Origin: JAJPKK01 sp963824905
GTDB lineage: Bacteria > Pseudomonadota > Alphaproteobacteria > Rhizobiales > Xanthobacteraceae
Assembly (NCBI GenBank): GCA_963824905.1
Contig: CAWGRH010000011.1
Coordinates: forward strand, 248,001-312,000
DNA: 64,000 bases
Reading direction: 5' to 3'
Below the pieces are notes generated by a model, which saw nothing but the letters and a program-made list of their open reading frames with translations, searched no databases and was not told where the DNA came from. The first letter of the stretch is position 1. Each line of letters begins with the position of its first letter. Of this stretch, positions 43,785 through 51,702 are shown piece by piece. Both the position numbers and the translations under genes were made by a program.

Positions 43785-44317
43785 TTGCCCATGCAGCCTT
43801 CTTCCGCCTTGGCGTAAACGGGCGGCTTGTCGTCGTGCTTGCCCGGCCGCACCGGCCCGACTGCATCGTCCGATCGGGCGCGCAGATAGACGTAGATATC
43901 GTCGACGTAGCACATCACGTTCGGATTGCTGCCGAACGCCGGCATGACGTTCTCCTGCGACGTCGTGACGTTCTTGCGGCCGCTCGCGACGATGCCGAGG
44001 AATTCGCTGAAGGTGATCCGCTTGAGCGACTCCTTCAACGCCGGGGCGAAGCTCGAGCCGTCGCCGGTCGGGCCATGGCAGACATGGCACTCCGAATGAT
44101 ACCGGCGGAAACCGGAATAGGTGTACCAGTCGACCGCACCGTCCGCCGTGATCCTGTACGTCGGATTGCCGTCCTTATCGAGAGACTTGCCCTCCGTCGT
44201 CTCGACTGCGGCAGAATTGACGGCGGTAGACTTGGCGGGTCCCTCGGAACGCGCGCCGGCGGGCGAGAGGATCAGCACCGATGCGGCGAGCAGATACGCA
44301 ATGCTTTTGTTTCTCAC
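43781..44317 (-). CDS. xoxG: XoxG cytochrome c, electron acceptor of XoxF
   Basis: Periplasmic cytochrome of 178 aa with a signal peptide (MRNKSIAYLLAASVLILSPAGARS). The haem site CHVCH is at residues 77-81 (GFRRYHSECHVCHGPTGDGSS) and the likely axial Met is M125 in ENVMPAFG. Two extra Cys (NVMCYVDDIYVY and the C-terminal EEGCMGK) may form a disulfide, as in cytochrome cL-like proteins. It lies 143 bp downstream of xoxF and overlaps xoxJ by ATGA. It should take electrons from XoxF and pass them to a terminal oxidase pathway. Confidence 0.9.
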   Translation of the reverse strand: MRNKSIAYLLAASVLILSPAGARSEGPAKSTAVNSAAVETTEGKSLDKDGNPTYRITADGAVDWYTYSGFRRYHSECHVCHGPTGDGSSFAPALKESLKRITFSEFLGIVASGRKNVTTSQENVMPAFGSNPNVMCYVDDIYVYLRARSDDAVGPVRPGKHDDKPPVYAKAEEGCMGK

Positions 44318-44460
44318 GGGTGTTTCTCGTGGGCTTTCTGTCGCAGGCTGTTGCTCGTCGCAGCCTCTCGGCTGTCGCAGCGTGCCGACGAGGCATTCAA
44401 CGGAAGCAACCGGCGCGTCGCAGGACGCGCCGGTGCGGTCGTCGTGACCTGCCTTGCGCC

Positions 44461-46263
44461 TTATGGCAGCGCAAACACCATCAACTGGCCGCCGAGCGCG
44501 GTGTAGTTCTTCAGGGCGGCATATCCGCCCACCGCACCCAGTCCCTCGGTCGGATTGGTAAGCCCGGCCGCAAGGCCGATGCCGGCCCAGCCGCCGACGC
44601 CCGACAGAATTGCGACATATTGCTTGCCGCCGTGCTCATAGGTCATCACGTTGCCGATGATTCCAGAGGGCGTCTTGAACTTGAAGAGCTCCTTGCCAGT
44701 CTTGGCGTCGACGGCCTTGAGATAGCCCTCGAGGGTTCCGTAGAAGACGACGCCGCCGGCGGTCGAGAGCGCCCCCGACCACACCGAGAACAGCTCCTTG
44801 TTCGACCACACGATCTTGCCGGTCTTGGCGTCCCAGGCGATGAAGTTGCCCATGTGGGTTTCGCCGGGCGGCGGATACATGGAGAGCGTCGCCCCGACAT
44901 AGGGCTGGCCCGCCGTGTAGTTCACCTTGAACGGCTCGTAGTCCATGCAGACGTGGTTGGTCGGCACGTAAAACAGGCCGGTCTCGGGCGAATAGGCCGC
45001 CGGCTGCTCGTCCTTCGAGCCGAGCGCCGCCGGGCAGACGCCCTTGGAGTTAACGTCCTCGCCATTTTGCTCGGTCGAGTACTGCGCGACCACGGCGGGC
45101 CGACCGTAATTCGGCGAGCTTTTGTTCATGTCGACGCCGGTGGTCCAGTTGACCGCCGGATCGAACTTCTGGGCGACGAGCAGCTCGCCGTTCTCGCGGT
45201 CGAGCGTGTAGCCCAGCCCGTTGCGGTCGAAGTGCACCAGAAGCTTGCGGTTCTGGCCGTTGATCGGCTGGTCGGCGAGGATCATCTCGTTGACGCCGTC
45301 ATAGTCCCACTCGTCGTGGGGCGTCATCTGATAGACCCAGCGCACCGCTCCGGTGTCGACGTCACGCGCCCAGACCGTCATCGACCACTTGTTGTCGCCG
45401 GGCCGCTGCTTCGGGTTCCACGTCGAAGGATTGCCGGAGCCGTAGTACATGAGGTTGAGCTGGGGATCGTAGGAGTACCAGCCCCAGGTCGCGCCGCCGC
45501 CGATCTTCCACTGATCGCCCTGCCACGTCTTGAGGCTCGAGTCGGGGCCGACCGGCTTGCCGAGCGACGTGGTCTTGACCGGGTCGATCAGCGTGTCGCT
45601 GTCGGGTCCCATCGAGTATCCGCGCCACACCCGCTGCCCGGTCTTGAGGTCGTAGGCCGTCACCGAGCCGCGCACACCGAACTCGCCGCCGGAAATGCCG
45701 ACCAGGACCTTGTCCTTGATGATATGCGGTGCGGCGGTGGAGGTCTCGCCCTTGCTCGGATCGCCATTCTTCTGCGACCACACGACCTTGCCGGTCTTGG
45801 CGTCGAGCGCGACCAGCGTCGTGTCGGCCTGGCTCAGGAATATCTTGCCGTCGGCATAGGACAGGCCGCGATTGACGGTGTCGCAGCACATGACCGGAAT
45901 GACGGTCGGATCCTGGACCGGCTCGTATTTCCACAAGATCTTGTTCTCGTGGGCGAGATCCAAAGCGTAGACCGGATTTGGGAATGGCCCATGCAGGTAC
46001 ATGACGTCGCCGATCACCAGAGGCGCGCCCTCGTGACCGCGCAGCACGCCCGTCGAGAATGTCCAGGCAACCTGCAGCTTGCCGACATTATCCGCGGTGA
46101 TCTGCTTGAGGTTCGAATGCCGCGTATTGGCGTAATTGCCCGCCGGCATGACCCACTGCTTGGGGTCCTGCGACAGCTTGATCAGTTCCTCGTTCGCATA
46201 GCTCGACCCGGCGGCAACCAGCGCCACGGTGCCCAAACAAGTTCCAACGAGAAGTCTACGCAT
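44461..46263 (-). CDS. xoxF: XoxF lanthanide-dependent methanol dehydrogenase
   Basis: PQQ methanol dehydrogenase of 600 aa with signal peptide (MRRLLVGTCLGTVALVAAGSSYA). Precursor residues fit XoxF: the vicinal disulfide pair C126-C127 (PVMCCDTV), metal ligands E194 (SGGEFG), N278 (GSGNPS) and D320 (DEWDYDGVN), and D322, the extra Asp that marks lanthanide-using enzymes where calcium MxaF has Ala. W260 (ATWGWY) would stack on PQQ. Start ATG at 46263 behind GGGAGGA. First gene of xoxF-xoxG-xoxJ-CXXCW. Oxidises methanol in the periplasm, possibly also formaldehyde. Short direct repeats and a palindrome precede it. Confidence 0.94.
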   Translation of the reverse strand: MRRLLVGTCLGTVALVAAGSSYANEELIKLSQDPKQWVMPAGNYANTRHSNLKQITADNVGKLQVAWTFSTGVLRGHEGAPLVIGDVMYLHGPFPNPVYALDLAHENKILWKYEPVQDPTVIPVMCCDTVNRGLSYADGKIFLSQADTTLVALDAKTGKVVWSQKNGDPSKGETSTAAPHIIKDKVLVGISGGEFGVRGSVTAYDLKTGQRVWRGYSMGPDSDTLIDPVKTTSLGKPVGPDSSLKTWQGDQWKIGGGATWGWYSYDPQLNLMYYGSGNPSTWNPKQRPGDNKWSMTVWARDVDTGAVRWVYQMTPHDEWDYDGVNEMILADQPINGQNRKLLVHFDRNGLGYTLDRENGELLVAQKFDPAVNWTTGVDMNKSSPNYGRPAVVAQYSTEQNGEDVNSKGVCPAALGSKDEQPAAYSPETGLFYVPTNHVCMDYEPFKVNYTAGQPYVGATLSMYPPPGETHMGNFIAWDAKTGKIVWSNKELFSVWSGALSTAGGVVFYGTLEGYLKAVDAKTGKELFKFKTPSGIIGNVMTYEHGGKQYVAILSGVGGWAGIGLAAGLTNPTEGLGAVGGYAALKNYTALGGQLMVFALP

Positions 46264-46372
46264 CGACCGTCCTCCCTGCGACGTCACTCGTCGAGGTGAT
46301 CCGATGCGGACCCAAGCGTGGCCGTTCTCGGCACCTCACCTGGGGAAGAATTCCCGGCAGCGGCTCTTTCAG

Positions 46373-46463
46373 GGTGCGAGAACCCGAGGTGCGAGAATGA
46401 TTCTCGTTGTTCGCACCACCGATGTTCATACCCCCGATGTTCGCACCATCAGAGGTTCACACC
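46373..46463. repeat. Array of about 15-bp repeats between xoxF and the SoxH-like gene
   Basis: GGTGCGAGAA occurs at 46373 and 46388 (15 bp apart). Its inverse-type core GTTCGCACC, or variants GTTCATACC and GTTCACACC, then occurs at 46409, 46424, 46439 and 46455 (15, 15, 16 bp apart). All six lie in the divergent gap before xoxF and the metallohydrolase gene. They could be protein binding sites or a simple tandem duplication; no experimental evidence. Confidence 0.6.
46392..46406. promoter_or_regulatory. Perfect palindrome CGAGAAT-G-ATTCTCG upstream of xoxF
   Basis: Seven-base arms around one central base, about 130 bp upstream of the xoxF start and inside the 15-bp repeat array. It has the size and symmetry of a dimeric-regulator operator. 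Its ownership is unknown. Confidence 0.45.
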
Positions 46464-46579
46464 TCGAGCCTTCGAATAAGCGCCGACGCTCCCTATTCGC
46501 CTGCGCTCTTGAAGCCGGAAACCTGCAGAAATATTATTCTCGCAATTCAACGTGCGCAACAGCAATCGACTTTCGAGCC

Positions 46580-47614
46580 GTGCAAGCATCTCGCATATTT
46601 CGCCGCATCGTCGTTGCAATCCCGCGTTGGGCAGGATTCCGAATTTGTGCCCACGCTGGTGGGCGTGCCCATCGTCACGCAAGTAGATGGATCGTCCTTT
46701 TTGCGATTGCGCTGTCGGTTGCGACTCCAGCATCGTCGCGCGCGGATTCCATTTCGCCGGATACCCCGTTGGACGTACGTGAAGTCGCGACCGGCGTCTT
46801 CGTTCACTTCGGCGTGAACGCGCTGATGACGGCCGAGAATCAAGGCGCGACAGCGAATGTCGGATTTGTCGTGGGAGACGATGCGGTCGCCGTGATCGAC
46901 ACTGGTGGAAGCCTGCGCGAGGGACGACGGCTGCTTGCGGCGATCCGCAACGTCACGGTGAAGCCGGTCCGTTACGTCATCAACACCCACGCCCATCCCG
47001 ATCATGTCTTCGGCAATGCGGCATTCCTCGACGCAGCGACAATATTCATAGGGCACCACAATCTACCCAGGGCGCTCGCACTGCGCGGGTCGTATTATCT
47101 CGACGGGTTTCGCCGCAGTATGGGAAGCATGCTCGACGGCGTGGAACTTATTGCACCGCAGCAAGTGGTGGAAACCGACATGGCGCTCGACCTTGGAAAT
47201 CGCGCATTAAAATTGCGCGCATGGGCCACGGCCCACTCCGATAGCGACCTCACCGTGTTGGACGAAACCACCGGGACATTGTTTGCCGGCGACCTCGCGT
47301 TCCTCCAACATGTTCCCGTGATCGACGGAAGCTTGCGCGGCTGGCTGACGGCGATCGAGGCGCTTGCCGAGATTGAGGCGAAGCGCGCGGTTCCCGGGCA
47401 TGGGCCGATGGCCGAATGGCCGGCCGCGCTGGCGGACGAGCGCCGATATCTCGAACGCATGGCACAGGACGTCCGCGGCATGATCAAGAGCGGTATCCCG
47501 ATCGCGCAGGCGGCGGCGACCGCCGACATCGCCGAAAAGTCGCGATGGGAATTGTTCGAGGAGTATAATGCCCGCAACGCGACGGCGGCGTTTGCGGAAC
47601 TCGAATGGGAGTAG
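46580..47614 (+). CDS. SoxH-related zinc metallohydrolase of the quinoprotein relay
   Basis: Metallo-beta-lactamase-fold protein of about 344 aa. The metal motif is INTHAHPDHVFGNAAFLD; later conserved pieces are GDLAFLQHVPVIDGSLRGWLTAIE and VPGHGPMAEWP. This is the SoxH-like hydrolase that accompanies SoxYZ-like carriers in PQQ dehydrogenase loci (TIGR04559-like). A signal segment WIVLFAIALSVATPASSRA precedes the domain. The start is uncertain: GTG at 46580 is the nearest in-frame start before the signal; ATGs farther upstream would add a basic, unlikely leader and overlap the repeat array. Followed 4 bp later by the SoxYZ gene. Divergent from xoxF. Confidence 0.8.
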   Translation: MQASRIFRRIVVAIPRWAGFRICAHAGGRAHRHASRWIVLFAIALSVATPASSRADSISPDTPLDVREVATGVFVHFGVNALMTAENQGATANVGFVVGDDAVAVIDTGGSLREGRRLLAAIRNVTVKPVRYVINTHAHPDHVFGNAAFLDAATIFIGHHNLPRALALRGSYYLDGFRRSMGSMLDGVELIAPQQVVETDMALDLGNRALKLRAWATAHSDSDLTVLDETTGTLFAGDLAFLQHVPVIDGSLRGWLTAIEALAEIEAKRAVPGHGPMAEWPAALADERRYLERMAQDVRGMIKSGIPIAQAAATADIAEKSRWELFEEYNARNATAAFAELEWE

Positions 47615-47618
47615 GCCC

Positions 47619-48464
47619 ATGAGCTTCGATTCAGAGGACCTGCGCGGAATGCAGTTGACGCGACGCGACGGGGTGATGGCCCTCGTCGCGCTGATCGGGT
47701 GCGGTGCAGCGCGTCCGGTGCAGGCGGCGGAACCAACCGATCCCTGGCCGGAGCTCGCCCGCGATATCTTCAACGGCCGGCCACTTGCCGACGGCGCCAA
47801 TCGCGTGACGATCGAGATGCCCTATCGGGCCGAGGATGCAGCCATCGTACCGGTCACGCTGCGCGCGAATTTGCCGGCCGGCGACACGCGTACCGTCAAG
47901 GCGATCACCCTCGTCATCGATCAGAACCCGGCGCCGGTCGCCGCGACCTTCCAGCTCGGCGCGGGAGTCGCGATGATCTCGACCCGGGTCCGGGTCGATT
48001 CCTACACCAATGTGCATGCGGTGGCGGAGCTCAGCGACGGCACGCTCTTGGCCGCGGCAACCTATGTGAAGGCTTCGGGCGGCTGCTCCGCGCCCACGGC
48101 CAAAAACGCAGATCAGGCCGGCGCGAGTGTTGGGCAGATGCGATTTCGGCAATTCGCCAAGCCGAGCGACGGCCCAGCGGGCGGCCCGCGCGAAGCACAG
48201 GTCATGATCCGCCATCCCAACAACTCGGGCCTCCAGCGCGACCAGCTCACTTTGCTCTATATCCCCGCCTATTTCGTCCGCGAGCTGCACATCTGGCAGG
48301 GCGAAGAATTGCTGCTCGCCATGGAGGGCGGGATTTCGATCTCGGAGAATCCGAACATCCGCTTCAGCTACCTGCCGAACGGCGCCTCGAGCTTCCGCGT
48401 CGCGGCGGTGGACACCGAGGGCCACGTGTTCAAAGGCGAATGGCCCGCCGAGCCCGGGATTTAG
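47619..48464 (+). CDS. Quinoprotein-associated SoxYZ-like carrier protein
   Basis: Protein of 281 aa combining SoxY- and SoxZ-like domains. The SoxY part includes NRVTIEMPYRAEDAAIVPVTLRA and the end motif KASGGCSAPTAKN, with the Cys expected to carry the bound group. The SoxZ part runs from EAQVMIRHPNNSGLQRDQ to NPNIRFSYLPN. The leader LTRRDGVMALVALIGCGAARPVQA is Tat- or Sec-like. GGGAG before the ATG at 47619 overlaps the end of the SoxH-like gene. The pair is a recurring companion of PQQ dehydrogenases; the carried molecule is unknown. Confidence 0.88.
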   Translation: MSFDSEDLRGMQLTRRDGVMALVALIGCGAARPVQAAEPTDPWPELARDIFNGRPLADGANRVTIEMPYRAEDAAIVPVTLRANLPAGDTRTVKAITLVIDQNPAPVAATFQLGAGVAMISTRVRVDSYTNVHAVAELSDGTLLAAATYVKASGGCSAPTAKNADQAGASVGQMRFRQFAKPSDGPAGGPREAQVMIRHPNNSGLQRDQLTLLYIPAYFVRELHIWQGEELLLAMEGGISISENPNIRFSYLPNGASSFRVAAVDTEGHVFKGEWPAEPGI

Positions 48465-48525
48465 CGAGTGGCCGCGAGGTTCCATCGAGAAACTAGCGAC
48501 ATCAGAGCGTGTGAACCTATTGGGA

Positions 48526-48636
48526 CCTCGTCCTGAGGAGCCTGCGAAGCAGGCGTCTCGAAGGACGGCGACGAGGCACAGCGCGTGGGGCAATCCTTCG
48601 AGACGCCTTGCTGCGCAAGGCTCCTCAGGATGAGGC
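48526..48636. repeat. Large imperfect inverted repeat (CCTGAGGAG...CTCCTCAGG)
   Basis: Left arm 48526-48565 (CCTCGTCCTGAGGAGCC...GTCTCGAAGGA) pairs with right arm 48594-48636 (TCCTTCGAGACGCC...GGCTCCTCAGGATGAGG). Small inner palindromes (GCCTGCGAAGCAGGC; GCCTTGCTGCGCAAGGC) sit in each arm. It has the form of a rhizobial palindromic repeat. It lies between the convergent SoxYZ and 48660 genes and may end both transcripts. Confidence 0.75.
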
Positions 48637-48659
48637 CATTAAATACATTCACAAGCCCC

Positions 48660-49016
48660 TCAGAAACAGCGGACCTGGGCCTCGGCCTGCGCCCGCCGCA
48701 GATCGTCGACGGCGACCTTTGCGCTTTCGGTCGAGCGGAATTGGCTGCCCAGCACGCCCGGCACCTGCGACATGCTGAGCACGGTCTCCGCGGTGACATA
48801 GCGGTCGTAAGGCAGGATCGAAGCGATGACGTCGATCGAGCACGAGCATTGGTCCAACGACTGCCGCGTTTCGCCATTGGACTTCATGCAACCGAAGACG
48901 TAGTCGGCGCGCACCGCCGTCGGATAGTCGTTGAGATCGTCCGCGTGCACGATCGACGATACGACAGCGCAGGCCGCGAAGAGACAGAGACCGAGAGCTG
49001 GTAACGCGTGTTTCAT
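48660..49016 (-). CDS. Small exported Cys-containing protein, quinoprotein cluster
   Basis: Protein of 118 aa with signal peptide (MKHALPALGLCLFAACAVVSSIVHA). The mature part begins DDLNDYPTAVRADYVFGCMKSNGETRQSLDQCSCSIDVIASILPYDRYVTAETVLSMSQVPG; three closely spaced Cys (FGCM, QCSC) plus a C-terminal RCF suggest disulfides. Similar small proteins occur next to SoxYZ/SoxH-like pairs with PQQ dehydrogenases, so a role in the same system is likely. It faces the SoxYZ gene across a palindromic repeat. Function not known. Confidence 0.72.
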   Translation of the reverse strand: MKHALPALGLCLFAACAVVSSIVHADDLNDYPTAVRADYVFGCMKSNGETRQSLDQCSCSIDVIASILPYDRYVTAETVLSMSQVPGVLGSQFRSTESAKVAVDDLRRAQAEAQVRCF

Positions 49017-49093
49017 AACGGCAGCCTCCGTTGTCACGGCCACTGCCGCGCGGCGTTAGCTACTCTGCAGCACGTCGCCGACAGCGGTGAGCC

Positions 49094-49303
49094 TCAGGCC
49101 TTTCGCCGCGCGCTCGGATATTCGCAATGGTAGCTCTTTACGGTCCATTCCGGATGATCGCCGATCCATTGTGCGATGTAGGGTTGCGCTGAAAAAATGC
49201 ACTGCTGCAGCGTTCCCTGCCACGCGAATTGCAGATGTTGCTCCTCGCACAGATCGGGTTGACCAACCTGGCAGACCATCACCACGATTTGAATGAATCC
49301 CAT
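49094..49303 (-). CDS. Short Cys-containing protein, quinoprotein cluster
   Basis: Protein of 69 aa from the ATG at 49303 (MGFIQIVVMVCQVGQPDLCEEQHLQFAWQGT...). Cys at about residues 11, 19, 35 and 60. The content QPYIAQWIGDHPEWTVKSYHC is compatible with a small folded domain. It lies upstream of the 48660 gene on the same strand. No strong ribosome binding site; an in-frame GTG three codons earlier is an alternative. Real, I think, but of unknown role. Confidence 0.5.
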   Translation of the reverse strand: MGFIQIVVMVCQVGQPDLCEEQHLQFAWQGTLQQCIFSAQPYIAQWIGDHPEWTVKSYHCEYPSARRKA

Positions 49304-49482
49304 TGGCGGCACCGTCGAGCGTTGCCCGGCGCCGCCATCTACGCACCACTCCCAGCAGAATTGTCAATCTTCTCAGCCGGCCGGATACCGCCGGTCCGCG
49401 CGCAACAGCCGCGCCAGCCGATCGATCGCATCTTGCCGCGGCGCGTTTCGTCCGCGGCAAGAGGTTCGGCATCAACCCTTGA

Positions 49483-50058
49483 TCAGGCCGCCAGCGCGCC
49501 GGACGCCTTGGCGAGGTGTGTCGCGATGAAGTCCATCAACCCCGGCGAGAGGCAGTCGTACGGCTCGAGATGGAGCTCCTTGAGGCGCGCGCGGATCGCC
49601 GGCATCTGGTCGGGAGGCGTGCCGGACTCGATGATCGACGAGACGAAGGCGGCGAATTCGGGCGCCGACCACCCCGGCTGCTTCGACAGCTCGGTGTGAA
49701 TGAAATCAAATCCGTAGAACGGGTGCTTGGTGTTCTCGATGCGGCCGTACATGTGTGCGCCGCAGCCGGTGCAGGCGTGGCGCTGAATGGTGGCGTTGGC
49801 GTCGACGACTTTGAGCTTGTCGGCGTTCTTGGTGACCTGGACCTTGTCCCGCGGCGCGACGGCGACCATCGCGAACAGCGCCCCCGTGGGCTTCCAGCAC
49901 TTGGTGCAGCCGCACACGTGATTGTAGGCGCTCTGCGAACCGATCGCGACTTCGACGGGATTGGTCGCGCATTTGCACTGCAGCGTACCACCCGCAAGGC
50001 TTTGCGAGCCCGGCTTCACGCCGTCGTCCACTGCAGGATGGATCGAGATCTTCGCCAT
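49483..50058 (-). CDS. gfa: S-(hydroxymethyl)glutathione synthase
   Basis: Glutathione-dependent formaldehyde-activating enzyme of 191 aa. It binds glutathione and formaldehyde to give S-hydroxymethylglutathione, the substrate of FrmA. The zinc-binding Cys of the family are present: C28, C30 (LQCKC), C49, C51, C54 (CGCTKC) and C96, C99 (CTGCG). Start MAKISIHPAVDDG at 50058 with GGGAGGA before it. It is divergent from the frmA gene, both ready to act on formaldehyde from XoxF. The length is normal for the family. Confidence 0.93.
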   Translation of the reverse strand: MAKISIHPAVDDGVKPGSQSLAGGTLQCKCATNPVEVAIGSQSAYNHVCGCTKCWKPTGALFAMVAVAPRDKVQVTKNADKLKVVDANATIQRHACTGCGAHMYGRIENTKHPFYGFDFIHTELSKQPGWSAPEFAAFVSSIIESGTPPDQMPAIRARLKELHLEPYDCLSPGLMDFIATHLAKASGALAA

Positions 50059-50451
50059 GGTGTCCTCCCAAAATCGTTTCGGGTTGGTTCTGCTGTTGCA
50101 CCGCGGGACGATAATACGCACCGAGGCGAGGCACTTCGAAGATTTCAAATCGCGACTTTCCGAGCAGCCGCAGAAGGCTCGGTACGGGTCGAGCTTCTCT
50201 GTAATCCGTTTCGATCGATACTAGAAGTTTTTTTCCGATCGAGCTGACGGGCGGGAACCCATGGGCTAAATCAGCGACGAGGATTGGGATGAAGCGGTGG
50301 GCGCGCGCCAACGGCGACATCGTCGCCATAGCGTGCGGTGTCGCCTCGTCGCAGCATGAAGCCCCGCCGGCGCGTGCAGGATACCGAAGAGGGATTTTTT
50401 TGTATCTTGTGCCGAACCGCATGGACCCCGACAACGAGGAGGACTGCCGCC
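50059..50451. other. Divergent intergenic region between gfa and frmA, 393 bp
   Basis: Promoters of both genes must lie here. An AT-richer segment with TACTAGAAGTTTTTTTCC is at about 50219-50236, and GATTTTTTTGTATCTTG at about 50393-50409 is near the frmA start. No recognised operator; no gene called. Confidence 0.5.
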
Positions 50452-51579
50452 ATGAAGACCCGCGCCGCCGTCGCATTGGAAAAGGCCAAGCCACTCGTGA
50501 TCGCCGACGTCGAGCTCGAAGGCCCGAAGGCCGGAGAGGTCATGGTCGAGGTGAAGGCGACGGGCATCTGCCACACCGACGAGTTCACCCTTTCCGGCGC
50601 CGATCCCGAGGGCCTGTTCCCCGCGATCCTCGGGCACGAGGGCGCCGGCATCGTCGTCGACGTCGGGCCGGGCGTGACCAGCGTGAAAAAAGGCGACCAC
50701 GTCATCCCGCTCTATACGCCCGAATGCCGGCAGTGCCCGTCCTGCCTGTCGCGCAAGACGAACCTGTGCACCGCCATTCGTGCGACCCAGGGCCAGGGCG
50801 TCATGCCCGACGGCTCCTCGCGCTTCTCGCTCGACGGCAAGAAGCTCCACCACTACATGGGCACGTCGACCTTCTCGAATTTCACCGTGCTGCCCGAAAT
50901 TGCGGTCGCCAAGATTCGCGAGGACGCGCCGTTCGACAAGGTCTGCTACATCGGCTGCGGGGTGACGACCGGCATCGGCGCGGTGCTCAATACGGCGAAG
51001 GTCGAGCCGGGCGCCAAGTGCGTCGTGTTCGGGCTCGGCGGCATCGGGCTCAACGTGATCCAGGGGCTCAAGCTCGCTAGCGCCGACATGATCATCGGCG
51101 TCGACCTCAACAATTCCAAGAAGGAATGGGGAGAACGCTTCGGCATGACGCATTTCGTCAATCCGAAGGAGGTCGGCGGCGATCTCGTCCCGCATCTCGT
51201 CAACATGACGAAGCGCGGCGCCGACCAGATCGGCGGCGCCGACTATACCTTCGACTGCACCGGCAACATCACGGTGATGCGTCAGGCCCTCGAGGCCTGC
51301 CACCGCGGCTGGGGCCAATCGATCGTCATCGGCGTCGCCCCGGCGGGAGCCGAGATCGCGACGCGGCCGTTCCAACTCGTCACCGGGCGGGTGTGGAAGG
51401 GTACGGCGTTCGGCGGCGCGCGCGGCCGCACCGATGTGCCGAAGATCGTCGACTGGTACATGGAGGGCAAGATCGAGATCGACCCGATGATCACCCACAC
51501 CATGCCGCTGCCCGACATCAACAAGGGCTTCGACCTGATGCACGAGGGCAAGAGCATCAGGAGCGTGGTGCTGTTCTAA
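50452..51579 (+). CDS. frmA: S-(hydroxymethyl)glutathione dehydrogenase / class III alcohol dehydrogenase
   Basis: Zinc alcohol dehydrogenase of 375 aa that oxidises S-hydroxymethylglutathione to S-formylglutathione with NAD+. Catalytic zinc residues C40 and H62 (GICHTDEFT; GHEGAG), later Cys in YIGCGVTTGIG; structural zinc C92, C95, C98, C106 (ECRQCPSCLSRKTNLC). The nucleotide fold reads VFGLGGIGLNVIQG. Start MKTRAAVALEKAKP at 50452 behind GGAGG. With Gfa it forms the glutathione-linked formaldehyde route. S-formylglutathione hydrolase is not recognised in this window. Confidence 0.94.
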   Translation: MKTRAAVALEKAKPLVIADVELEGPKAGEVMVEVKATGICHTDEFTLSGADPEGLFPAILGHEGAGIVVDVGPGVTSVKKGDHVIPLYTPECRQCPSCLSRKTNLCTAIRATQGQGVMPDGSSRFSLDGKKLHHYMGTSTFSNFTVLPEIAVAKIREDAPFDKVCYIGCGVTTGIGAVLNTAKVEPGAKCVVFGLGGIGLNVIQGLKLASADMIIGVDLNNSKKEWGERFGMTHFVNPKEVGGDLVPHLVNMTKRGADQIGGADYTFDCTGNITVMRQALEACHRGWGQSIVIGVAPAGAEIATRPFQLVTGRVWKGTAFGGARGRTDVPKIVDWYMEGKIEIDPMITHTMPLPDINKGFDLMHEGKSIRSVVLF

Positions 51580-51702
51580 AGCGAACGCGCCGGTTGCTCT
51601 CCCCGTCGCGAATTTCCGGTGAGGACCAACCCGGAATTCGCTACGATCGATCGCTGCAAAGATCGCTACAGAACAACATCGTCTGCTTCTCGGGAGGTTG
51701 CC

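Noticed and set aside
44281..46299. A 672-codon plus-strand frame opposite xoxF
   Set aside because: Antisense shadow of xoxF; no start signal and no recognisable domain.
46407..46817. Plus-strand frame with repeated MFAPP/MFIPP pentapeptides
   Set aside because: The pentapeptide pattern is simply the translation of the 15-bp DNA repeats in the promoter region, and the frame overlaps the SoxH-like gene out of register.
49056..49475. A 139-codon minus-strand frame upstream of gfa
   Set aside because: Basic, low-complexity composition; overlaps the more plausible 69-aa protein at 49094-49303 in another frame.
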